Below are positions 53,281 through 60,875 of a stretch of 64,000 bases of DNA, piece after piece. Both the position numbers and the translations under genes were made by a program. Positions within the stretch are counted from its first letter, which is position 1. The number at the start of each line of letters is the position of its first letter. The DNA comes from Planktothricoides raciborskii GIHE-MW2 (GTDB lineage Bacteria; Cyanobacteriota; Cyanobacteriia; Cyanobacteriales; Laspinemataceae), in the NCBI RefSeq assembly GCF_040564635.1, contig NZ_CP159837.1:1181001-1245000 (forward strand). Reading direction: 5' to 3'. The notes beneath the pieces are model-generated. The model did no database searches. It was not told the origin of the DNA and worked only from the letters and a program-made list of their open reading frames with translations.

Positions 53281-53861
53281 GCTGTTTCTCAAAGCTAGGA
53301 TAATCTTGAGTATTATGATTAATGACTACAGATAAGAAAACAAGTGTTCCGGGATTTTTGATTATTTTTGCTTATTTTTGCTTACCTATAACAAAATCTA
53401 TAGTCTTTGCATTAGAAATCTAAATAATTGACCAAAGAGGTGGGTGATGGTGGTAGGAGGATGGGAATTTTTCCATTTGTTTTACTAGGGGCGGTTCGCG
53501 GTAGCGATCCGATGAAGCGGAATCGCCTCTGGAGAAATTGAGGGTATTTTTGCATCACTACAAGGGAAGTGTTGCGGATTTCGGAATTTATAGAAAAATT
53601 TTTTCCGGGTCGCAACTTTCACCCCTTGAAACATAAATATATAAATCTGAGGAAAACCTTTGAAAAGTATTGTCTGACAGAGCGATCGCGATTTGGCATT
53701 GCTGAATCCTCACCATTGCCATAAGCTCTGCTTAAGAAATGGTAGGAAATGTTAAGAATTAATACAACCTGCCTGGAGTGATTGACATGAGTTCGCGAAA
53801 AATGTATTCAATAACATTCAACTAGATTCAATTGTCGTCTATCAATTAAGGGGAAAGTTCC
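53281..53861. other. Divergent spacer with psaK upstream region
   Basis: Contains a HIP-like palindromic repeat (GCGGTTCGCGGTAGCG ... about 53494-53529), and a TTGACA-17 bp-TATTCA promoter-like pair (53782-53810) ahead of psaK. No other gene supported; a 67-codon minus-strand frame here lacks family features. Confidence 0.45.
53782..53810 (+). promoter_or_regulatory. Candidate psaK promoter
   Basis: TTGACA (53782-53787), 17-bp spacer, TATTCA (53805-53810), 52 bp ahead of the start codon. Good -35 and spacing, poor -10. Predicted only. Confidence 0.4.
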
Positions 53862-54122
53862 TTGATTTATTCAACTTTACTTGCAGTGGTTCCCAATACC
53901 CTGGAATGGAGTCCCACTGTGGCCATTGTTATGATCATCTGCAATATCGTGGCGATCGCCTTTGGTAAATTCACCATCAAATATCCCAGCGTTGGCCCAG
54001 CAACCCCTTCCCCCAATTTGTTTGGTGGATTTGGTTGGGGTGCCGTGCTCGGTACTACCTGCTTTGGTCACATCCTGGGGGTTGGTGTCATCCTGGGACT
54101 AGCCAGCATGGGTGCGCTTTAA
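53862..54122 (+). CDS. psaK: Photosystem I reaction centre subunit PsaK
   Basis: 86 aa, usual length. Two transmembrane helices (about 19-37 and 62-84) with conserved TLEWSPTVAIVMIICNIVAI, FTIKYPSVGPATPSP linker and FGHILGVGVILGL. PsaK is a peripheral subunit of PSI that helps bind antenna (IsiA, phycobilisome energy). The start is TTG at 53862: no ATG or GTG is available for the family N-terminus, and AAGGGGA lies 8 bp upstream. Followed by a strong terminator; monocistronic. Confidence 0.93.
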   Translation: MIYSTLLAVVPNTLEWSPTVAIVMIICNIVAIAFGKFTIKYPSVGPATPSPNLFGGFGWGAVLGTTCFGHILGVGVILGLASMGAL

Positions 54123-54153
54123 AGCATTGCCCTGGGATCGTTTGACCGCAACC

Positions 54154-54189
54154 GAAAGCCGATTTCTTCCCGAAACCGGCTTTCTTTTT
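54154..54189 (+). terminator. psaK terminator
   Basis: GAAAGCCG (54154-54161) pairs with CGGCTTTC (54177-54184), followed by TTTTT. Confidence 0.8.
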
Positions 54190-54250
54190 GCGATCGGGTT
54201 GCGATCGGGTTACGGGGAATCATCACCAATTCGGTGAATTGATGTCAAAA

Positions 54251-55762
54251 TTACGGCAACCAAAACGGCGGGAGAAAAGTCTCGGCGAGCGATCGCACGG
54301 TTTGATTAATTTCTCGCAACCCTTGAATATGGGGTTCATCCGGTTCCACGGGAATAATCTCAGCCTGTTGACCTCCTTTCAACCGGGAAATAACTAAATT
54401 CGCGGCTTCCAAGCCGGTGACATAAGCTTTTTCCTGAGACCAAGAACCATGACGATTAACAATCCAATCCCCACTCATAAACACATTATTAATACTGGTC
54501 TGTGCAGGCAACATATATTGATAACTGCCCGGAGAGAAATGAGTCACCGCTTGGCGCAAGCGAATCACGCTACTATCAATAATTTTAGCTTGACCAAACT
54601 CAGGAATACAAGTGGTTAAATACCCTTTAACGATCTTGACAATTTCTCGATCGGTCAGCGGTAAAAATTGATTGGCATGATAAAAATCAACTTCCACCAC
54701 GCTGCCCGGTTCATCTCGATATTCATCATGCAAAGCATTCAGGTCAAAAAATGTCCAACCCGTGGTTTCATCAAAGCCAAAACAAGCATTAGAAGCACGG
54801 GGAATCTTAATTTGGTGATCGAACCATAAACGAGTAGCCAGAACATCAATCCCGGATAAATTCATCAAATTTCTAAATTCTGGGCGACTTTGTAAATGAG
54901 AACTATTGCTGACAATTTTTTTCATCCCAGTAATACCCACGGCGAAAATTACCGCATCGGTATCAAAAATTTCGTCCCCACAAACCACGTCGGTAGCTTC
55001 ACCCAACTCATTAAAAAGAATATCTGTAACGCGATGATTCGCCAGAATTTTTCCGCCCGCTTTTTCTATGCGTTCCACCCAAGGCCGAAAGATTTTTTCT
55101 CCCACGGTTCCCCGACACCACATCACATCAAAATTTGGTTGATGAGCCAAGATAAAATAGTAGAGCATTCCCAAGGCAGCAGCGGCAGAACATTGCTCAC
55201 CAGGGGCAAATAATCCCACTAACAACATCGGGTTAAAGGCATCACGATACAGTCGCCCCGAAACTCCATATTGTTTAAATAATTCTCGTGCGGTTACGGA
55301 GTCATATCGCCGCCATGCTTGCTCGGAATTGTCAAAATCAATCAGGGCATAAAGCATCGGCAGGGCTGAGAGTCGGTCAATAAAAGGTAAGCGCTGAAAT
55401 TGTGGATAAAGAAATGTCCCCAAAGGGGTTGGCAAAGAGGGTTCTTGTTGAAAAATTGGCGATTCAACTTCTAATCCGGCGGGGGAATATTGGGCTGATT
55501 TTGTCCAAGGAGTGAAGGGTTGAATGGCTAATTCATCGATTAATTTAAAAATGTTTTTGTAGGGATACCAAAATCCATGAATTCCCGCTTCGACCGAACG
55601 TCCGTGTTCAGTTTTCCAGCCAGCAACTAAGCCACCGGGATAAGACCCTGCTTCTAGGAGGGTGACGTTATAGCCTTGTTTGGCTAGATGGTAGGTAGCG
55701 CTTAAACCCGCCCAACCAGCGCCGACCACAACAACTTTTTTGGTTTCTGATTCACTAGACAT
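54251..55762 (-). CDS. FAD-dependent oxidoreductase, carotenoid desaturase/isomerase-like
   Basis: 503 aa. N-terminal FAD-binding GAGWAGLSATYHLAKQGYNV and EAGSYPGGLVAGW; C-terminal NVFMSGDWIVNRHGSWSQEK-AYVTGLEAA closing the FAD site. Overall pattern matches the phytoene/zeta-carotene desaturase family (zeta-carotene desaturase-like, several paralogues per cyanobacterium). The specific substrate (carotene, squalene or other isoprenoid) is not fixed by sequence. No signal peptide; peripheral membrane enzyme. Convergent with psaK, well separated. ATG start. Confidence 0.82.
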   Translation of the reverse strand: MSSESETKKVVVVGAGWAGLSATYHLAKQGYNVTLLEAGSYPGGLVAGWKTEHGRSVEAGIHGFWYPYKNIFKLIDELAIQPFTPWTKSAQYSPAGLEVESPIFQQEPSLPTPLGTFLYPQFQRLPFIDRLSALPMLYALIDFDNSEQAWRRYDSVTARELFKQYGVSGRLYRDAFNPMLLVGLFAPGEQCSAAAALGMLYYFILAHQPNFDVMWCRGTVGEKIFRPWVERIEKAGGKILANHRVTDILFNELGEATDVVCGDEIFDTDAVIFAVGITGMKKIVSNSSHLQSRPEFRNLMNLSGIDVLATRLWFDHQIKIPRASNACFGFDETTGWTFFDLNALHDEYRDEPGSVVEVDFYHANQFLPLTDREIVKIVKGYLTTCIPEFGQAKIIDSSVIRLRQAVTHFSPGSYQYMLPAQTSINNVFMSGDWIVNRHGSWSQEKAYVTGLEAANLVISRLKGGQQAEIIPVEPDEPHIQGLREINQTVRSLAETFLPPFWLP

Positions 55763-55961
55763 TATTCAGATTGTTTGCTTTTCTAGAGGAAGATAATAAG
55801 CTGTTAATCATTTAAATTGGGTATCTGGATTCCAGAAGCCACGAAACCTCGACTGTCAGAGAGTTTAACTGATCTCAATCTAAATGCGTAACAGCTTAAG
55901 ACAATTTTAAAGGCGAGACATCCCAAGTTTTAGTTTTTCCATGCCGTGACTTAAGTCTCTG

Positions 55962-56002
55962 AGTCATCAGCAGGATCGCAGTCTGCGATCCTGCTGATGA
56001 CT
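55962..56002. repeat. Perfect 20-bp hairpin
   Basis: Stem of 20 bp (AGTCATCAGCAGGATCGCAG and its exact complement), separated by one base (T at 55982). Between two minus-strand genes; could stop transcription from 56201-57853 but lacks a T-tract. Resembles in style the hairpin at 47348-47396. Confidence 0.8.
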
Positions 56003-56200
56003 GGCATTCCCAACGAGGGGGGAACGAGGAATTTACGACCAAAAAGCGGGATGCCGATCGCAAGGATATGAAAGAATATTGGCGATTAGTGTAGGTGACA
56101 TAGAATATGTAGATTTTTTTAAAAGTAAAATTTCAGTCGTTCGGATCGACGAGGGTAGATCGCACAATTTATTCATAATTCAATGCTGGGATCATTTCGA

Positions 56201-57853
56201 CTATTTTAGATACGATTCAGCCCACTCATAGCGATTTGGATCTTTGCGGAAAAGATATTCTGCAACTTCTCTACGTTGCTCCTTGTCTTTGACCATTCTG
56301 ACAATTCTTTCAATTTCATCATCGGTATCATCAGCCCCACGTTCTTTCGCTCGTTCAAACCAGATGTCTCCATCATCATATTCACGGCGATCATAACAAA
56401 TTGCTCCCATCAGGGTATAAGGCTGATGACTATCCGGTTGACATTCTATTGCTTGCGTTGCACAGTTTTCAGCTTCATCTAGTTGACCAAGATCCCGAAA
56501 TGCTGCACCTCTAGTAACCAATAAAGCTGATTTTAGGTCAGATTCTTTGATTTGCTTCCAGTTTACCTTTTCTGTGACTTTTAGCGCGTTTTTCGGTTCA
56601 TCTGCTTTACGCCAGTTACTACTTGCACTGGCTAAATTCCGTCTGTTTCCAGTTCGATGATATTCTTGTTCATAAAATTTTGCTTCTAATGTGTAGTGGG
56701 CGATCGCTATTTTTCCATGCCGAGAAAGACGATTTTCTTCTATTAGTTGAACGACTTGTTTTGGTTCCAGCCTTTGCCCCCGTTCAAGTCTGAGCATAAT
56801 TTCATAAAATGGAGCGAGGGGTAACTTGGGATCCACCATACCATATTTCTTTTTTAAAATGTTAAAATGAATTTCCTGAGCAATTTCTACTGTCTCAGCA
56901 AGTCCTTGCTCTGATAACCACTGAATATCTGGATCAGAGACTTGATTATTATCAAGATTTCTCAGCACAGTAAATAAAGGACTGGAAATATCTGAACTTT
57001 GATATTGAGTCGCTTTATACTTACTTTTCAGTTTCCTGAAAATTATTTTATCCTTTCGTTTTTGCTCGATTTGAATCAGTTTTGTTAAATTTTGTTTTTT
57101 GAGCCACTCACATTTTATCGTATCGATTTCTTCCTCGTCATCTAGTTTATTTAAAATCAAATATAATGGACTGCTAGGAGAAGTGTCTGGATGTTCTTCA
57201 ACCTGATATTTTGATTTTAGTTTTAAAAATTCAACTTTGGCTTTTCTTTCTTCTTCCTGCTGCAAATAAATCTCTAAGGTTGATTGAAAATCCGATGCTA
57301 AAAGCCATTCAGCTTCATCGTCAGATAATTCCTCTCTCATGTCAAGCTTTTTCAAAATTGAATAAAGAGGTTCTTCAGGAAACCGATTTATATGTTGAGT
57401 GGCATTGTATTTAACTTTTAGTTTGTCAAACCTAACCATTTCTTCAACCAAGTTAATTGTATCTACCAGACCATGCTGATTTAATATCTCAATTTCTGAA
57501 TCGGTGAGATTATATTCATTATCTAGTTTCCAAAGGATTGAATAGACTGAACTAGAAATAGGCAGTTCTAGTTCTGAAGGGATATGATACTTAGTTCGCA
57601 ATTGCAGAAACTCGGCTTCTATTCTCTTCTTGTCTTCGGCTCGATATGTATGTAAGCAAATAGCTTCCATCGTGCTAAAAAGTCGATTTTTTTCTAACCA
57701 TCTAAATTCTAAATCTGTGAGATCAATGCCTGAGTCTGCTTTTCTCAGTATTAGATAGAGAAACCTATCATAATCAGCAACTTTATATTGAGTAACTTGA
57801 TATTTCTCTTTAAGAAAAGCAAAGTGTTTTTTCTGGATTTCTTTACTATCCAT
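56201..57853 (-). CDS. Repeat protein: six about 60-residue units plus TPRs
   Basis: 550 aa, cytoplasmic, charged. Residues 1-380 hold six copies of a 58-71 residue unit centred on K-x-KY (Tyr18, 89, 149, 216, 279, 337), then S/P..LY.IL.KLD....L.D.E..WL. Example: RKADSGIDLTDLEFRWLEKN and LKKLDMREELSDDEAEWLL. Residues about 440-500 are TPR-like (VTRGAAFRDLGQLDEAENCA, YDDGDIWFERAKERGADD). No named family known to me. ATG start; alone on the strand, 57 bp from nothing obvious. Likely a scaffold; role unknown. Confidence 0.7.
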   Translation of the reverse strand: MDSKEIQKKHFAFLKEKYQVTQYKVADYDRFLYLILRKADSGIDLTDLEFRWLEKNRLFSTMEAICLHTYRAEDKKRIEAEFLQLRTKYHIPSELELPISSSVYSILWKLDNEYNLTDSEIEILNQHGLVDTINLVEEMVRFDKLKVKYNATQHINRFPEEPLYSILKKLDMREELSDDEAEWLLASDFQSTLEIYLQQEEERKAKVEFLKLKSKYQVEEHPDTSPSSPLYLILNKLDDEEEIDTIKCEWLKKQNLTKLIQIEQKRKDKIIFRKLKSKYKATQYQSSDISSPLFTVLRNLDNNQVSDPDIQWLSEQGLAETVEIAQEIHFNILKKKYGMVDPKLPLAPFYEIMLRLERGQRLEPKQVVQLIEENRLSRHGKIAIAHYTLEAKFYEQEYHRTGNRRNLASASSNWRKADEPKNALKVTEKVNWKQIKESDLKSALLVTRGAAFRDLGQLDEAENCATQAIECQPDSHQPYTLMGAICYDRREYDDGDIWFERAKERGADDTDDEIERIVRMVKDKEQRREVAEYLFRKDPNRYEWAESYLK

Positions 57854-58040
57854 AGCTGATTCGATCTGTACTTTTTTCTACATTACCACATTAATATCCA
57901 TTTCATCTAATCTTGCTGATGGTCGGTGGCACCCAATTCGGAGCGAAGGTTAAGAATTTTGCCGCCAGCGAGAAATTTTATCTGTTGCATGAATTTTTGT
58001 AAATGGTATCATTTCACTATGCCGCTGTTTGAGTCCATGA

Positions 58041-58080
58041 ACCGCCAAAAACCACCAAAAACCACCAAAAACCACCAAAA
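58041..58080. repeat. 10-bp tandem repeat
   Basis: ACCGCCAAAA then ACCACCAAAA three times, downstream of mdh. Adjacent to a terminator-like hairpin. Confidence 0.75.
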
Positions 58081-58082
58081 AC

Positions 58083-58124
58083 ATCTAAGGGTTGTCCCCC
58101 CGAACAGGAGGACAACCCTTAGAT
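58083..58124 (-). terminator. Terminator-like hairpin after mdh
   Basis: ATCTAAGGGTTGTCC (58083-58097) with the exact complement at 58110-58124. On the minus strand it is followed by TGTTTTTGGTGG, T-rich. Confidence 0.6.
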
Positions 58125-58186
58125 AGGTAAATAAAGCTCTAGATCAGAAAAAAACCGGGAAAAAATTGGGAAAAACTGGCAAAAAG

Positions 58187-59161
58187 CTAGATGCTTCCCA
58201 CCACAGCCTTAGCCTGATCGATATTTTCTCTCACGGTGTCCGCACAGTGAGATAAGGCGGCTTTTTCGCTATCGGTGAGGTCGAGTTTGAGGATTTTTTC
58301 TACCCCATTTGACCCTAGCTGACAAGGCATTCCCAGGAAAACATCGTTGATGCCGTATTCTCCTTGAAGATAAGCGGCGACGGGCAATACTCGCGACTGA
58401 TTTTGCAAAATGGCTTCACACATTAAACAAGTGGAAGAAGCGGGGGCAAAATAGGCACTGCCAGTTTTCATTAAGTTGACAATTTCTGTGCCACCTGTGC
58501 GAGTGCGATCAACCAAACGCTCGATGGTTGGGGTATCCATCAGTTCCGTGAGGGGCACCCCATTCACGGTGCAGTAACGAGGAATGGGCACCATTAAGTC
58601 GCCGTGGTTTCCCAAGACCATCGTGTGAATATCTTGGATGGAAACGCCGAGTTCCATTGAGATAAAGGCTTGGAAGCGGGCGGCATCAAGTACCCCAGCC
58701 ATCCCCATGACCCGCTGAGTGGGCAGACCACTGGCTTCCCAAGCTAAATAGGTCATTACATCCAGGGGATTTGTCACTAGAATTAAGATCGTGTTGGGCG
58801 ATCGCTCCAGGGCTTTTTTCGTCGCGTCCACCACGATCTTGGCATTGGTTTTCAGCAGATCCTCTCGACTCATCCCCGGTTTTCGGGCCAGACCCGCAGT
58901 AATCACGACAATATCGGAATTACTGGTATCTGCATAGTCATTGGTGCCGATAATCTGACGGTCATGGCGTTCGACTCCTCTGGCTTCCATGAGATCCAGG
59001 GCAATGCCTTGGGGCATTCCCTCGACAATATCGACCAAAACAACATCAGCAATATTTTTCTCAACCAGACGTTGAGCCAGGGTACTGCCAACCCGACCGG
59101 CACCGATGACGGAGACACGGGCGCCCCGAAGTGAAGAGGGAGACAACGAGAAAGAGGTCAT
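58187..59161 (-). CDS. mdh: NAD-dependent malate dehydrogenase
   Basis: 324 aa, lactate/malate dehydrogenase family, LDH-like subgroup of malate dehydrogenases. NAD site GAGRVGSTLAQRLVEKN (about 17), Asp in VLVDIVEGMPQG, flexible loop ITAGLARKPGMSREDLL (substrate Arg residues), TNPLDVMTYLAWEASG, VMGMAGVLDAARF and the catalytic His in VLGNHGDLMVP. Converts malate and oxaloacetate with NAD. Starts 17 bp after ndhO stops, so probably one operon. Confident as MDH rather than LDH because of the Arg in the active loop and VMTYLAW. Confidence 0.92.
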   Translation of the reverse strand: MTSFSLSPSSLRGARVSVIGAGRVGSTLAQRLVEKNIADVVLVDIVEGMPQGIALDLMEARGVERHDRQIIGTNDYADTSNSDIVVITAGLARKPGMSREDLLKTNAKIVVDATKKALERSPNTILILVTNPLDVMTYLAWEASGLPTQRVMGMAGVLDAARFQAFISMELGVSIQDIHTMVLGNHGDLMVPIPRYCTVNGVPLTELMDTPTIERLVDRTRTGGTEIVNLMKTGSAYFAPASSTCLMCEAILQNQSRVLPVAAYLQGEYGINDVFLGMPCQLGSNGVEKILKLDLTDSEKAALSHCADTVRENIDQAKAVVGSI

Positions 59162-59178
59162 AACTTGAAGGTGATTAA

Positions 59179-59394
59179 TTACTTAAATTCTTCCAGTTGA
59201 TCGATCCGCAACCAAATATTTGGGGTGGGCACTTGGCCAAACTTAATCAAAGCATAATCGCCCCTCGTTTCTTGGATTTCCCCTTTGGTTTCAAAAATAT
59301 AAGCGGGGAAACGCGGATCGCTGGCTTTGGCTTCTACACTATTCTCTAACTTTTCGCGCAATGCGCGGACAAAACTGCCTTTTTTAATTGCCAT
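59179..59394 (-). CDS. ndhO: NAD(P)H-quinone oxidoreductase subunit O
   Basis: 71 aa, typical size. Sequence [20 protein letters not shown] ... and [15 protein letters not shown] ... [12 protein letters not shown] fits NdhO, a small peripheral subunit of cyanobacterial/plastid NDH-1 that modulates the complex. Same strand as mdh, 17-bp gap. With ndhL at 26 kb the window has two small NDH-1 genes, as usual dispersed. Confidence 0.94.
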   Translation of the reverse strand: MAIKKGSFVRALREKLENSVEAKASDPRFPAYIFETKGEIQETRGDYALIKFGQVPTPNIWLRIDQLEEFK

Positions 59395-59599
59395 AGGTGA
59401 TTGTCTCAGATTTTTAGATTACTTGCTTGAATTTTAATCTTTTTTTCGCTTTTTAGAGTGTTTTTGCGGGAATTTCTCTCTCATCACAACATCCAATTGA
59501 ATCAGAGAGTAGCCCCCTGCCAGATTTCTGGGGTATCTATGGGGTTGCGGTGGGCTGTAACCTTGGAACCACGGGGTTTTCCAGTGTAAAATCTCCGAT

Positions 59600-60691
59600 C
59601 TAATAATATGGACGAGCGACGATAATGCCAATTTGACCATCAACAGCTTGGATATATGATTGTAAATCGCGGGATATTTTTACTTCTCCACTGGGGGAAG
59701 CGTGGATAAAGCCAATGCCACCATCAGGAAAACGATAAACTAAGCCAGTATGGGTGACATCTAATCCGGGGATATCCGTAGCGGTGGCAATAATATCACC
59801 GGGTTGTAAGTAAGGGTAAATGGTGGCGATTTTGTCTTGGGGAATATAACGGATATTTAGGTGGGCAAGTCGGGCTTCTTGGTTGAGAATACATTGATAA
59901 TTAGACTCGTTGGCAAGTTGAGGATAATACTGCCGATGTTGGGTCATAAAGTTGAGGGTAGCACCCAGAGGAATTCCCCCAATATTTTGGGTAATATTCT
60001 CGACCAGCCGCCGATTTTGATTGTCATATATCCAGTCAGAAAAATAATGTAATCGGCTGCAATAGCCGTCGATTTTACCGCCACGATAACGCTGTTCTTG
60101 GACGCGATCGCGGAAGTTTTGGTAGTTGTAATCTTGCTGGGCAATTCCTCTGGCGATCGCCAATACGGTTTCCACAAATAAAACACAGTCAAAGCCTTGT
60201 AACGTTACTACCAAATTTTCTTCAGGGGATTTATCTAATAATCCCGCCATATAGGGAGTGCCGAGAAATTGTTCGCCGATCGCTTGGATAATTTCCCCCA
60301 AGGGGCGATCGCTCAGTTTAGCATCAATGGCATATTGCATCACCTGATTAAATCGCATCATTTCTGAATCTAAACCCTGATAAATTGAGAGTGCTTGGGG
60401 GCGATTTTCTCCGGGAGATGGTAAAATTTCCGGGGGAACGACAGGGGAAAGGGAATCAAATTTATCTTGATTTTGGGGCAACTGCTGCGGTAATTCGGGC
60501 AAGGGGCGATCGGTCAATAAATTCTCTTCAGGGATAAGTTCTTCTGGGTTATCGATCGCTTTTTTGGTTTGACCCTGACTCAAATCTGGTTCTTGATAAT
60601 AAGCAGTTGCTTGGATGCCTGCCAATACCATGAGAATCAAACTGAGAATGCTTAATAAATATAAACAATTTTTTTGAAAATTAAAATCCAT
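59600..60691 (-). CDS. DUF1460 (NlpC/P60-superfamily) protein
   Basis: 363 aa. N-terminal membrane anchor (about 8-28), Pro/Gln/Leu-rich linker to about 100, then a DUF1460 domain: catalytic Cys in LQGFDCVLFVETV, YCSRLHYFSDWIYDN, IPLGATLNF, LQPGDIIATATDIPGLDVTH-TGLV (His) and IGFIHASPSG. By family similar to N-acetylmuramoyl-alanine amidase-like or gamma-glutamyl-type peptidases of the cell wall. External face likely. ATG start. Divergent from the TPS protein gene. Confidence 0.85.
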   Translation of the reverse strand: MDFNFQKNCLYLLSILSLILMVLAGIQATAYYQEPDLSQGQTKKAIDNPEELIPEENLLTDRPLPELPQQLPQNQDKFDSLSPVVPPEILPSPGENRPQALSIYQGLDSEMMRFNQVMQYAIDAKLSDRPLGEIIQAIGEQFLGTPYMAGLLDKSPEENLVVTLQGFDCVLFVETVLAIARGIAQQDYNYQNFRDRVQEQRYRGGKIDGYCSRLHYFSDWIYDNQNRRLVENITQNIGGIPLGATLNFMTQHRQYYPQLANESNYQCILNQEARLAHLNIRYIPQDKIATIYPYLQPGDIIATATDIPGLDVTHTGLVYRFPDGGIGFIHASPSGEVKISRDLQSYIQAVDGQIGIIVARPYY

Positions 60692-60875
60692 AATAGGTTT
60701 TTTTTGATCGACTTATTTGATAAACTTAAATATGTGAGCGCTGTGAATAGGACTGATACCTATTTAAAATATAGCTGCTGTTTCCCACCCTTAGATGCCC
60801 CCCGGCAACCCTAGGGTTAGGGTGCCCCATATCTGCCATTGACCGTCCCTGGCATTGTATAAAATATATCCTAAT

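Noticed and set aside
53412-53615. 67-codon minus-strand frame upstream of psaK
   Set aside because: Crosses a HIP-like palindromic repeat; no recognisable features.
58041-58080. Possible CRISPR or iteron origin
   Set aside because: Four contiguous 10-mers, A/C only, no replication gene near.
59434-59643. 69-codon minus-strand frame between ndhO and the DUF1460 gene
   Set aside because: Overlaps the DUF1460 gene end, no ribosome site, composition not coding-like.
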